DNA of 64,000 bases from Magnetospirillum fulvum (lineage in GTDB: Bacteria > Pseudomonadota > Alphaproteobacteria > Rhodospirillales > Magnetospirillaceae): the NCBI RefSeq assembly GCF_900108475.1, contig NZ_FNWO01000012.1:62001-126000 (forward strand), written 5' to 3'. Made by a program: the position numbers and the translations under genes. The stretch's first letter is position 1; each line of letters begins with the position of its first letter. The notes beneath the pieces are model-generated. The model was not told the origin of the DNA and searched no databases. It saw only the letters and a list, made by a program, of their open reading frames with translations. Shown piece after piece: positions 1-7,109 of the stretch.

Positions 1-1
1 G

Positions 2-433
2 GGCCTGACCTTCAATTGGGGCGCGCTGGTCGGCTGGGCGGCGGTGCGGGGCGATCTGACCCTCGCCCCGGTGCTGCTGTATATCGCCGGACTGTTCTGG
101 ACGCTGGGCTACGACACCATCTACGCCCACCAGGACAAGGAAGACGACATCCTGGTCGGGGTGAAATCGACCGCGCTGGCCTTGGGGGAAAACACCGTCG
201 CCGCCCTGTGGGTCTTTTACGGGCTGGCGCTGATCCTGTTCGCCGCCGCCGGGTGGAGTGCCGGGCTGTCCTGGCCGTTCTGGCCGCTGCTGGGCGTTGC
301 CGCCGCTCATCTGGCGTGGCAGGCCTGGCGGGTCGATATCGACGATTCGTCCGATTGCCTGGCGAAATTCAAGTCGAACCGTCATTTCGGCTGGCTGTTG
401 CTGCTGGCGATCGTTGTCGGGCGGCTGGGGTAA
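2..433 (+). CDS. ubiA: 4-hydroxybenzoate polyprenyltransferase, C-terminal part
   Basis: Only the last 143 codons are in the window; the gene enters from the left edge in an open frame. UbiA attaches the polyprenyl tail to 4-hydroxybenzoate in ubiquinone synthesis and is an inner-membrane enzyme. The second Asp-rich motif of the family is visible as YAHQDKEDD, followed by the conserved GVKSTALALG segment. Several hydrophobic segments follow (LWVFYGLALILF, WPLLGVAAAHLAW, GWLLLLAIVVGRLG), as expected for the C-terminal helices. The stop codon is at 431-433. Family assignment rests on the Asp-rich motif, its spacing and the membrane topology. Confidence 0.93.
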   Translation, partial: GLTFNWGALVGWAAVRGDLTLAPVLLYIAGLFWTLGYDTIYAHQDKEDDILVGVKSTALALGENTVAALWVFYGLALILFAAAGWSAGLSWPFWPLLGVAAAHLAWQAWRVDIDDSSDCLAKFKSNRHFGWLLLLAIVVGRLG

Positions 434-472
434 GCGGTAGGCGCGGGCGGGGCAACGTGCGATAGTGCGACG

Positions 473-547
473 ATGAAACCAGCCCCCACGATCCGACCCC
501 AGTCCCCGCCTGAGATCCGCGACCGCTGGCGGGCCGAAGCCGCGTGA
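473..547 (+). CDS. 24-residue ORF overlapping the methyltransferase start
   Basis: A short frame with an ATG start reads MKPAPTIRPQSPPEIRDRWR followed by AEAA and stop. Its stop codon shares the GTGA tetranucleotide with the start of the next gene at 544. The same GTGA coupling occurs at other gene pairs in this window, which makes translation plausible. The product would be a soluble, charged peptide with no recognisable domain. It could be a real micro-protein, a leader that couples translation, or chance. No clear Shine-Dalgarno sequence was seen before its ATG, so support is limited. Confidence 0.35.
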   Translation: MKPAPTIRPQSPPEIRDRWRAEAA

Positions 548-1203
548 CGGCCCCGCTTCCGGTCGATCCCGCCGCGTTCATCCGCGCTCATACCCTCCCC
601 ACCAGCCCGCCCGCCTGTCCGGAAATCCGGATGTGGAGCGCCACCGAGATCACCCCGATCTGGGAGGCGACCGAGGCGTGGCTGGAGGCGCACGGCGTGT
701 CCCCGCCTTATTGGGCGTTCTGCTGGGCCGGAGGGCAGGCGTTGACCCGCTGGGTGTTGGACAATCCGGCCGAGGTGGCCGGGCTGCGGGTGCTCGATTT
801 CGCCGCCGGATCGGGGGTGACGGCGATCGCCGCCGCGATGTGCGGCGCGGCGCGGGTCGAAGCCGCCGAGATCGACCCGCTGGCCTGTGCCGCGATCGCG
901 CTGAATGCCGAGTTGAACGGGGTCACGGTCGATCTGGTCGAGGGCGATCTGGTCGGGTCGCCCTGCCGCTGGGATCTGGTCGTGGCCGGCGACGTCTGCT
1001 ACGAGGCCCCGATGACCGCCCACATCTGGCCGTGGCTGAAAAGTCTGGCCGCCAGTGGTGCCAGGGTCATCCTGGCCGATCCCGGACGGGCCTATCTTCC
1101 CCGCGTCGGGCTGCGACGGCTGGCCGACTACAGCGTCGTTACCAGTCTGGAACTGGAGGACCGCAGCCAGCGCGAGGTGTCGATCTATACTCTGGCCGGA
1201 TGA
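544..1203 (+). CDS. class I SAM-dependent methyltransferase, ETFB-lysine-methyltransferase-like
   Basis: The 219-residue product has a SAM-binding motif I (VLDFAAGSGVTAIAA, about residues 80-94) followed by the acidic ribose-binding motif EIDPLA and a post-motif GDVCYEAPM. The conserved entry PYWAFCWAGGQALTRW near residue 58 is typical of the PrmA/METTL20-type protein lysine methyltransferases, whose bacterial members methylate the beta subunit of electron transfer flavoprotein. The substrate is inferred from family resemblance only. The start is GTG at 544, inside the GTGA overlap with a 24-codon ORF. There is no strong independent Shine-Dalgarno sequence, so coupled translation is likely. 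It follows ubiA on the same strand by about 110 bp. Confidence 0.75.
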   Translation: MTAPLPVDPAAFIRAHTLPTSPPACPEIRMWSATEITPIWEATEAWLEAHGVSPPYWAFCWAGGQALTRWVLDNPAEVAGLRVLDFAAGSGVTAIAAAMCGAARVEAAEIDPLACAAIALNAELNGVTVDLVEGDLVGSPCRWDLVVAGDVCYEAPMTAHIWPWLKSLAASGARVILADPGRAYLPRVGLRRLADYSVVTSLELEDRSQREVSIYTLAG

Positions 1204-1308
1204 ACCCCGGGAGCCCTTCTCCACCGTCGTCTTTTCCGCTATTCTCCCCGGCGATCATGGACGAATGGGTCGTCCATCGGGGCAACATTTGGTTTCGGGG
1301 GATACGAG

Positions 1309-1770
1309 ATGTCTGAGTCTGAGGGTACCGGACGCGAATTGCAGAGCGTGAGCCAGGAGCCCGCCCTGCCGGCTGAAAAGACGATCAATCTCGCGCAGAG
1401 CGATGTGCTTGACCTCTCCGGTCTCGACGAGACGCAGATCTCCGAGATCAAGCAGCAGCAGGCCGAAGGGATTGTCGCCGTCCAGGTCAAGGCCGCCGAA
1501 AAGAAGCTTGACGTGACCGCTCTCGATGCCGCGCTGACCTCCTTCACCGAGCAGACCGCCCGCGCGGTCGAAGCTGGCACCCATGCCACGATCCAGCATT
1601 CCCAGACCAGCTCGATCGGCAAGACCGAAGTGGTGATTGGCAACACCGAGCGCGCCGCCTCGGGCAAGGTGTCGTCGAGCAGCGACAGCCTCCAGAACAA
1701 CAGCCTGACCATCCTGGGCGTGATCGGTATCGTCATCATCCTGTTGGCGGTGTTCGCCAAGGGCGGCTGA
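1309..1770 (+). CDS. tail-anchored membrane protein of unknown function
   Basis: The 153-residue product starts at an ATG preceded by a good purine-rich site (GGGGGA). The N-terminal two thirds are hydrophilic, Glu/Gln/Ser-rich and probably helical or disordered. A single hydrophobic segment, LTILGVIGIVIILLAVFAKG, ends the protein, so it should be a tail-anchored inner-membrane protein exposed to the cytoplasm. Codon use is less GC-extreme than in its neighbours. No domain was recognised. A MITE-like element begins 20 bp after the stop codon and separates the gene from the rho-independent terminator at 2186-2216 that probably once served it. Confidence 0.7.
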   Translation: MSESEGTGRELQSVSQEPALPAEKTINLAQSDVLDLSGLDETQISEIKQQQAEGIVAVQVKAAEKKLDVTALDAALTSFTEQTARAVEAGTHATIQHSQTSSIGKTEVVIGNTERAASGKVSSSSDSLQNNSLTILGVIGIVIILLAVFAKGG

Positions 1771-1790
1771 TCGCGCCGATACCTGATTTA

Positions 1791-2093
1791 GTCTCCCGTG
1801 AAAAAGTCCCTCGCTGTCGCTCGGTGTACTTTTTCCCGTTGGATTAAAAGGAGAAAAATGGGCTAGGGGCGGCCCAGCGCCCATTTTTCGTGTTATACGT
1901 TTCACCAGCCTTGCGCCACTTAAGCGCGCAAAACTGGTGAAATCCAGCCTCCGAAGCCGTGGGCGTCGCCCATCGGCCTCGGAGGGAACCAAATCCATCC
2001 CCGCGCGGAAAGCTTGATTGAGCACGGGGATTCTTTTTGAACCGGGGAAAAGTACACTGAGGCCAAAGGCCGAAGGACTTTTTCACGACTGAC
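1791..2093. mobile_element. MITE-like element, copy 1 (303 bp)
   Basis: The left end GTCTCCCGTGAAAAAGTCC (1791-1809) and the reverse complement of the right end GTCAGTCGTGAAAAAGTCC (2075-2093) form 19-bp terminal inverted repeats with three mismatches. The element is flanked by a perfect 6-bp direct repeat GATTTA (1785-1790 and 2094-2099), read as a target-site duplication. Further inside, GTGTACTTTTTCCC on the left pairs imperfectly with GGGGAAAAGTACAC on the right. Two inner hairpins (1854-1888 and 1948-1985) add structure. No credible coding frame lies inside; frames crossing it are artefacts. A second copy is at 41136-41399. The parent transposase is not in the window. Confidence 0.85.
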
Positions 2094-2185
2094 GATTTAC
2101 GGATGCGCCGGGGATGGGCGCGCCCGCCGGTCATGGACCGCGCCGGGTGCCGCTTCGGGGGATTATCACAGAACCGGTCGAATCA

Positions 2186-2216
2186 AGCGGGAGGGGCACC
2201 CCCTCCCGCTTTTCTT
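2186..2216 (+). terminator. rho-independent terminator
   Basis: The stem AGCGGGAGGGG pairs with CCCCTCCCGCT across a very short loop and is followed by TTTCTTTT. It points along the plus strand. The only plus-strand gene upstream is 1309-1770, so this was probably that gene's terminator before the MITE-like element inserted between them. Confidence 0.8.
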
Positions 2217-2352
2217 TTGTGCGCCGAAAGGTACCCGTAAAGGTATAGTTTTCCCATCTTCCCTTGAATCCAGTCCCAAAGATATACATCATATTGACTG
2301 GAATGGCCGCAGTGCTGTTCGATCGTCTGGCATAGGCAAGGGGAGATTCGGG

Positions 2353-2814
2353 ATGAGACGTTCAGGCATGGCCGTTGTGGTGGCGGTGCTGGCGGGTCTG
2401 GCGTCGGCGCCGGCTCTGGCGGCGGGAGAAAAGGGCACCGCCGACGAGGCGGTCGCGATGACCCGCAAGGCGGTGGCGTTTCTGGCCAAGGAGGGACCGG
2501 ATGCGGCGTTTGCCGCCTTTACCGGCAAGGACGCCCGGTTTACCGACCGCGATCTCTACGTCATCGTGTACGGCCAGGACGGCAAATGTCTGGCCCACGG
2601 TGCCAATCCCAAGCTGGTCGGCAAGGATCTGATCGAGAATCAGGACACCGACGGCAAGTTCTATATCCGCGAGCGGGTCGAGTTGGCCCGCTCCAAGCCG
2701 TCTTTCTGGCAGGATTATAAATTCACCAATCCGGCGACGAAGAAAATCGAGCCGAAATCGACCTATTGCGAGACGGCGGCCGACAAGATCGTCTGCGTCG
2801 GCATCTACAAATAG
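2353..2814 (+). CDS. secreted single-cache-domain protein
   Basis: The 153-residue product has a signal peptide (MRRSGMAVVVAVLAGLASAP, cleavage near ALAA) and then one small sensory cache-type domain. Diagnostic stretches are DLYVIVYGQDGKCLAHGANP, KLVGKDLIENQDTDGKFYIR and the ending DKIVCVGIYK. These match the single-cache family usually found as the periplasmic ligand-binding part of chemoreceptors and kinases. Here the domain stands alone in a periplasmic protein with no membrane anchor. A chemotaxis receptor gene starts about 105 bp downstream, so it may present a small ligand to that receptor; this link is inferred. ATG at 2353 follows GGGGAGATTCGGG. Confidence 0.85.
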   Translation: MRRSGMAVVVAVLAGLASAPALAAGEKGTADEAVAMTRKAVAFLAKEGPDAAFAAFTGKDARFTDRDLYVIVYGQDGKCLAHGANPKLVGKDLIENQDTDGKFYIRERVELARSKPSFWQDYKFTNPATKKIEPKSTYCETAADKIVCVGIYK

Positions 2815-2920
2815 CGCATGGCATGGCATGGCTTTGGCCCCGGACGGGATCTCCCGTCCGGGGCACGGGGCGCTCTGCTGAGCCGGTTTCATTGACGATG
2901 GATTGGGGTGGGAGGCTGCG

Positions 2921-4618
2921 ATGGGTTGGGTCAATGACATGAGTATCCGGGTCAAGGTGTCGCTGGCTCCCGCTTTCATCGGATTGGTGCTGATCGGCCT
3001 GTCGATCAATGGTGCGGTGACGTTAAGCGGGGTGCTGAATCAGGTCGAGACCGACCGGACGATGGTGGAAAACGTCGCCAAGATCGACGATTTCACCATG
3101 AAAATCCTTGGGATCAAATCGACCCTGTACCGCCTGCTGGCCATTGCGTCGAACGAAACCGACGAGGCCAAGGTGGCGAAGATGTCGAAGGATGCGCTGG
3201 CCGGGCTGGAGGCGATGGCGCAGCCGCTTCAGCAATTGCGCCAGACTTCGCAGGACCTGGGGGTTGATGCGGCACTGATCGACGAGGCGGTCAAGCGGCA
3301 GGTCGCCTTTTTGAAGGCCGCCCATGTCGTCGCCGATATGGTCGAATCCGATGTCGGTACCGCCTTGACGATGATGGGGCCGACCGACCGCGCTTCGCAG
3401 GCGGCCGAGCAGAGCCTGAAGACGCTGAACGAAACGATTGATCGTGCCCGGGCCGCGACCCTGGCCGAGGGGGCGCACGCGATGGAAGCGGAGCGCAGCG
3501 CCTTCGTCATTCTGGCGGTGGTGGCGGTGGTGGTCGGGGCGGTGATGGCGCTGTTGCTGTCCCTGCGGATCGTCGGCCCGATCCAAATCTTGACCCAATC
3601 AATGGGGCGGCTGGCCGAACGCGATTACAGCTTCGAGATCCCGTCGCGCGAGCAAAAGGACGAGGTCGGCCAGATGGCCCGCGCCGTCGAGGTGTTCCGT
3701 GACGGAATGATCCGGGCCGACCGTGCCTCCGCCGAGGCCGAGGCATCGCGGCAGCGGCGCGAGGATCGTGTCCGCGCCATCGAGGCTCTGACCGGGACGT
3801 TCGACCGCGAGGTCGGTTCGGCGCTGGGAGTGGTCGAAGGCGCTGTCGGCGAATTGCAGGGGACCGCCCGCCATATGGCCGACACGGCCAACCAGACCAG
3901 CCAGCAAGCCGAAATCGTCGCCCAGGCGACAACCCAGGCCTCGGGCAGCGTCCAGACCGTCGCGTCCGCCGCCGAGGAATTGTCGGCCTCGATCGCCGAG
4001 ATTGCCCGTCAGGTCGAGCAATCGTCACGGATCGCCGGGACCGCCGCCACCGAAGCGGAACGGACGGATTCGACCGTGCGCGGGCTGTCGGACAGTTCGA
4101 CCCGGATCGGCGACGTCGTCAATCTGATCAGCGATATCGCCTCGCAGACCAACCTTCTCGCGCTCAACGCGACGATCGAGGCGGCGCGGGCGGGCGAGGC
4201 GGGCAAGGGCTTTGCCGTCGTCGCCAACGAGGTCAAGAACCTCGCCAACCAGACGGCACGGGCGACCGAGGAGATTTCGACCCAGATCGGCGCGGTTCAG
4301 GGCGCGACCGAACGGGTGGTCGCCGACATCGCCACGATCGTCGCCCGGATTCAGGAGATCAACGGGATCGCCGGGGCGATCGCCGCCGCCGTCGAAGAGC
4401 AATCGGCGGCCACCGCCGAGATCGCCCGCAATATCCAGCAGGCGGCGGTCGGCACCGGTCAGGTCAGCGAGACGATCGGCCGCGTCACCCAGGCTGCCGC
4501 CGAATCCGGGCAAGCCTCGACCAAAGTGCTGGATTCCGCCGGAGCGCTGACCCGTGAATCGACCCATCTGAAGGAACTGGTCGAAGGATTCGTCTCGGAA
4601 ATGCGGTCGGTGCGCTGA
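2921..4618 (+). CDS. methyl-accepting chemotaxis protein
   Basis: This 565-residue receptor has a first membrane helix near residues 13-33, a periplasmic helical-bundle sensor of about 150 residues, a second membrane helix near 195-218 ([19 protein letters not shown]), a HAMP region and a long cytoplasmic signalling coiled coil. The conserved hairpin tip is [20 protein letters not shown] with [15 protein letters not shown]. No C-terminal CheR/CheB pentapeptide is seen. It should bind CheA/CheW at the tip and steer swimming. ATG at 2921 is chosen because GGGAGG lies about 7 bases before it; an in-frame TTG at 2903 has no such site. It follows a secreted cache-domain protein gene. Confidence 0.95.
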   Translation: MGWVNDMSIRVKVSLAPAFIGLVLIGLSINGAVTLSGVLNQVETDRTMVENVAKIDDFTMKILGIKSTLYRLLAIASNETDEAKVAKMSKDALAGLEAMAQPLQQLRQTSQDLGVDAALIDEAVKRQVAFLKAAHVVADMVESDVGTALTMMGPTDRASQAAEQSLKTLNETIDRARAATLAEGAHAMEAERSAFVILAVVAVVVGAVMALLLSLRIVGPIQILTQSMGRLAERDYSFEIPSREQKDEVGQMARAVEVFRDGMIRADRASAEAEASRQRREDRVRAIEALTGTFDREVGSALGVVEGAVGELQGTARHMADTANQTSQQAEIVAQATTQASGSVQTVASAAEELSASIAEIARQVEQSSRIAGTAATEAERTDSTVRGLSDSSTRIGDVVNLISDIASQTNLLALNATIEAARAGEAGKGFAVVANEVKNLANQTARATEEISTQIGAVQGATERVVADIATIVARIQEINGIAGAIAAAVEEQSAATAEIARNIQQAAVGTGQVSETIGRVTQAAAESGQASTKVLDSAGALTRESTHLKELVEGFVSEMRSVR

Positions 4619-4716
4619 TAAATCGCGCCCGGTGAGAACGCGGGCTTGATTCGTCCCGGCCGATTTGCTATTCCCCTGTCTCCCCGACGGCACAGGTCCG
4701 GAGGGAGCCAGGGTTT

Positions 4717-4803
4717 GCGGCCATGGCGGAATTGGTAGACGCGCAAGCTTGAGGTGCTTGTGGGGTAACTCCCGTGGAAGTTCGAGTCTTCTTGGCCGCA
4801 CCA
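4717..4803 (+). tRNA. tRNA-Leu (anticodon GAG)
   Basis: The acceptor stem GCGGCCA pairs with TGGCCGC, and CCA is encoded at the 3' end. The anticodon stem CAAGC/GCTTG encloses the loop TTGAGGT, giving anticodon GAG (4751-4753), which reads CUC/CUU leucine codons. A long variable arm (TGGGGTAACTCCCGT region) and the TTCGAGT T-loop confirm a class II leucine tRNA of 87 nt. Confidence 0.97.
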
Positions 4804-4814
4804 CCTTACGACCC

Positions 4815-4849
4815 CAGGCCCGCCGGTTCGCCCCGGCGGGCCTTGTCGT
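4815..4849 (+). terminator. terminator after tRNA-Leu
   Basis: AGGCCCGCCGG pairs with CCGGCGGGCCT across a short TTCG-type loop, followed by TTGTCGTTT. It starts 12 bp after the tRNA and probably ends its transcript. Confidence 0.75.
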
Positions 4850-4879
4850 TTCCGGCGGACCCTTTGCGCGGAGGCGCTG

Positions 4880-5575
4880 TTGACCCCCGACGAAATCCTT
4901 GCCCGAGTGTTGTACCGCGATCAGGACGTGATCGTGCTCGACAAGCCGGCCGGGCTGGCGGTCCATGCCGGTCCGGGGACCACCGATCATCTTGAGCTTT
5001 ATCTCGATCCGTTGCGCTTTGGCTGGAGCCAGAACCCGCGTCTGGCCCACCGGCTCGACCGCGACACCTCGGGTTGCCTGATCCTCGGCCGCCACGACAA
5101 GGCGCTGAAGCGGCTGGGGCGGATGTTCGAGACCCACCGGATCGAGAAGGTCTATTGGTCGGTCTGTGTCGGCCTGCCGCCGCAGCCGCGCGGCCGGATC
5201 GAGGCGCCCTTGCTGAAACTGTCCGAGCCGGGGCGGGGCTGGCGGGTCCGGGTCGATCCCGCCGGGCAACGCGCGGTGACCGATTGGGTGGTGCTGGGCC
5301 AGGGTGGCGGCCTGTGCTGGGTCGAGTGGCGGCCGCGCACCGGGCGAACCCACCAGATCCGCGCCCATGCCGCTCATCTCGGCTGTCCGTTGCTGGGCGA
5401 TGCCGTCCACGGCCTCGATCCCGCTCCGTCGGTTCCGCTGCATCTGCACTCGCGCGCGGTGACGATTCCGCCGCTGTCCCCCTCGCGTCCGCCGATCGAA
5501 GCCCACTGCGTGCCGCCGATGGCCCTGCGCGCTGCACTGGAGCTATGCGGTGCGCCGGGGGCCGCCCTGCCTTGA
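4880..5575 (+). CDS. RluA-family RNA pseudouridine synthase
   Basis: The 231-residue product consists almost entirely of the RluA/RsuA catalytic domain. The active-site motif is AHRLDRDTSGCLILG, where the Asp of LDRDTSG is the catalytic residue, and the second signature is RPRTGRTHQIRAHAAHLGCP. The N-terminal DVIVLDKPAGLAVH is also typical. It lacks an S4 RNA-binding domain and is shorter than RluC or RluD, closer to the RluA/TruC-like short forms. The modified uridine cannot be deduced. The start is TTG at 4880 with GGAG about 7 bases upstream. Confidence 0.88.
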   Translation: MTPDEILARVLYRDQDVIVLDKPAGLAVHAGPGTTDHLELYLDPLRFGWSQNPRLAHRLDRDTSGCLILGRHDKALKRLGRMFETHRIEKVYWSVCVGLPPQPRGRIEAPLLKLSEPGRGWRVRVDPAGQRAVTDWVVLGQGGGLCWVEWRPRTGRTHQIRAHAAHLGCPLLGDAVHGLDPAPSVPLHLHSRAVTIPPLSPSRPPIEAHCVPPMALRAALELCGAPGAALP

Positions 5576-5632
5576 CACCCGTTCGCGGCGGGGGGACTCT
5601 TTCCAGATCATTTGGGGGGGGAGACGCGACCG

Positions 5633-6490
5633 ATGGCCTATTTCGATCATATCATTGCGTGTAACCGACATGACCTGTCGCGGTTTCGTCCCTTCGTGGT
5701 CGACGGTGCCGTGATCGGGCGGATTCGCCACGACGTCGCCCATCGGCTGGCGCAGTATCCGGAAGTGTTCCGGGTCAACCGCGACGGGGTAACGCTGCAT
5801 CCGCTGCTGGCCAGCCCGGACGAGCGCACCCTGGCGGTCAATGAGGTCGCCGCCGACCTCAATCGCGACTGGGGTACCCCCGCCCTGCGGGGCGAGATGT
5901 ACCGGGTGGCGGTCCAGTTCGGTGCGGCGCCGCTGATGAGCATTGATCGCGGTGTCGTCAGCCTGTTCGGCATCCGCGCCTTTGGGGTGCACGTCAACGG
6001 CATCGTCCGCCGTCCCGAGGGCGAGTTTCTGTGGATCGGCCGCCGCGCCGCCGACAAGAGCGTTGCGCCGGGGGCACTCGACAACATGGTCGCCGGAGGC
6101 CAGCCGTCCGGGTTGACCCTGTTCGACAATCTGCTGAAGGAAGCGGCGGAAGAGGCCGACGTTCCCCCCGCTCTGGCCGCCACCGCCCGTCCGGTCGGGG
6201 CGGTGTCCTATTGCATGGAAGACGAATGGGGCCTGAAGCCCGACGTGATGTATTGCTACGATCTTGAGCTTCCGGACGCGTTCGTGCCCCGCAACACCGA
6301 CGGCGAGATCGACGAATTCACCCTGATGTCGGTGGTCGAGGTGGCCCGATTGGTCCGCGACACCAACCGGTTCAAATTCAACGTCAATCTGGTCATCATC
6401 GACTTTCTGATCCGCCACGGCTATTTGTCGCCCGATACTGAACCGGCCTATCTTGACCTGATTGCCGGTCTGAGGCGCGGCGAGGGCTGA
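5633..6490 (+). CDS. Nudix hydrolase with DUF4743 N-terminal domain
   Basis: The 285-residue product has an N-terminal DUF4743-like domain and a C-terminal Nudix fold. The Nudix helix is recognisable but divergent: after GGQPSGLT the catalytic helix reads LLKEAAEEADV, where the usual REUXEE is KEAAEE. This architecture is that of thiamine-pyrophosphokinase-related Nudix proteins, some of which hydrolyse damaged thiamine diphosphate; that function is inferred. ATG at 5633 is preceded by a run of eight G followed by AGA, a strong Shine-Dalgarno sequence. Confidence 0.85.
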   Translation: MAYFDHIIACNRHDLSRFRPFVVDGAVIGRIRHDVAHRLAQYPEVFRVNRDGVTLHPLLASPDERTLAVNEVAADLNRDWGTPALRGEMYRVAVQFGAAPLMSIDRGVVSLFGIRAFGVHVNGIVRRPEGEFLWIGRRAADKSVAPGALDNMVAGGQPSGLTLFDNLLKEAAEEADVPPALAATARPVGAVSYCMEDEWGLKPDVMYCYDLELPDAFVPRNTDGEIDEFTLMSVVEVARLVRDTNRFKFNVNLVIIDFLIRHGYLSPDTEPAYLDLIAGLRRGEG

Positions 6491-6550
6491 CCGCAGGGGC
6501 GGGACGGACGATCCGATCCCAGTCCGGGCCGATGGGGGGAGACGGCGCCG

Positions 6551-6772
6551 ATGCGTCTGTTGTTCGCTCTGTGTGTCGCGTTGGGGTTCGGCGCCATGCT
6601 GGTCGGGTCGGCCGTCGTCGCGCCGCGATCCTCCTCGGCTCCGGTCTGGTCGGGGGCGGATGGACGGGTGCGCGGCTGGGAGGCGGCGGCTGCGTCTTCT
6701 CCCGCTGCCCCGGATTTCGAGCCGGAGGAATCCGAGGAAACGACTTGTCCGGACTGGCGGTTGCGGCAATAA
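6551..6772 (+). CDS. small membrane-anchored or secreted protein
   Basis: The 73-residue product begins MRLLFALCVALGFGAMLVGS, a signal peptide or single membrane helix. A short tail follows that is Ser/Pro-rich and then acidic (FEPEESEETT), ending CPDWRLRQ. The ATG has a good ribosome-binding site (GGGGGGAGA about 8 bases upstream) and lies 60 bp behind the Nudix hydrolase gene, so co-transcription is likely. No family was recognised. The site and the secretion-like N-terminus argue that it is real; codon bias alone would not prove it. Confidence 0.55.
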   Translation: MRLLFALCVALGFGAMLVGSAVVAPRSSSAPVWSGADGRVRGWEAAAASSPAAPDFEPEESEETTCPDWRLRQ

Positions 6773-7109
6773 AAAATGACCGTGCCGGCTGAGGCGTTTA
6801 TTTCCCCTGTATCTGCGCCTGCGTATTTTTACTTAATTCGACCTTTTGATCGCTGATTGGTTGTGCCCCCTTGACCCTGTTGAGGGGGGCTGTGGTGCCG
6901 CCGTGTTTGGCCTTCCCTCCATCCTGCCAACGAACAGTGGTTATTCTTGTGCGCTGCGGTAAGAAAGGGTGGGTGTTCTTTCCCTCGTTCGGGTTGATTT
7001 TGCGATCCAAAGTCATTGCTCCAAAGGCGTCGCGGGTCTATGGTCGCACCTCTTTAGAGGCGGCGGCACGGCGGCCGTCCGTCATATCAAGTCAGGGAGA
7101 CGGGATCAG
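6773..7109 (+). other. intergenic region upstream of pckG
   Basis: This 337-bp stretch has no credible gene. It is more AT-rich than its surroundings, especially near 6,820-6,850, and holds a GCCCCC/GGGGGGC hairpin at about 6,865-6,890 without a T run. It should contain the pckG promoter, but no box was clear enough to name. An in-frame N-terminal extension of pckG back to 6,969 is judged non-coding. Confidence 0.5.

Noticed and set aside
1255-2134. Minus-strand coding frames crossing the MITE-like elements, with a shared peptide at both loci
   Set aside because: They are similar only because the element itself is repeated; the frames run across inverted ends and hairpins and lack start signals.
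4717-4803. tRNA-Leu as an attachment site
   Set aside because: No duplicated tRNA end or integrase lies nearby; the only element in the window uses guaA.
6969-7109. N-terminal extension of pckG
   Set aside because: The extra residues are not PEPCK-like, and a strong ribosome-binding site precedes ATG 7110.
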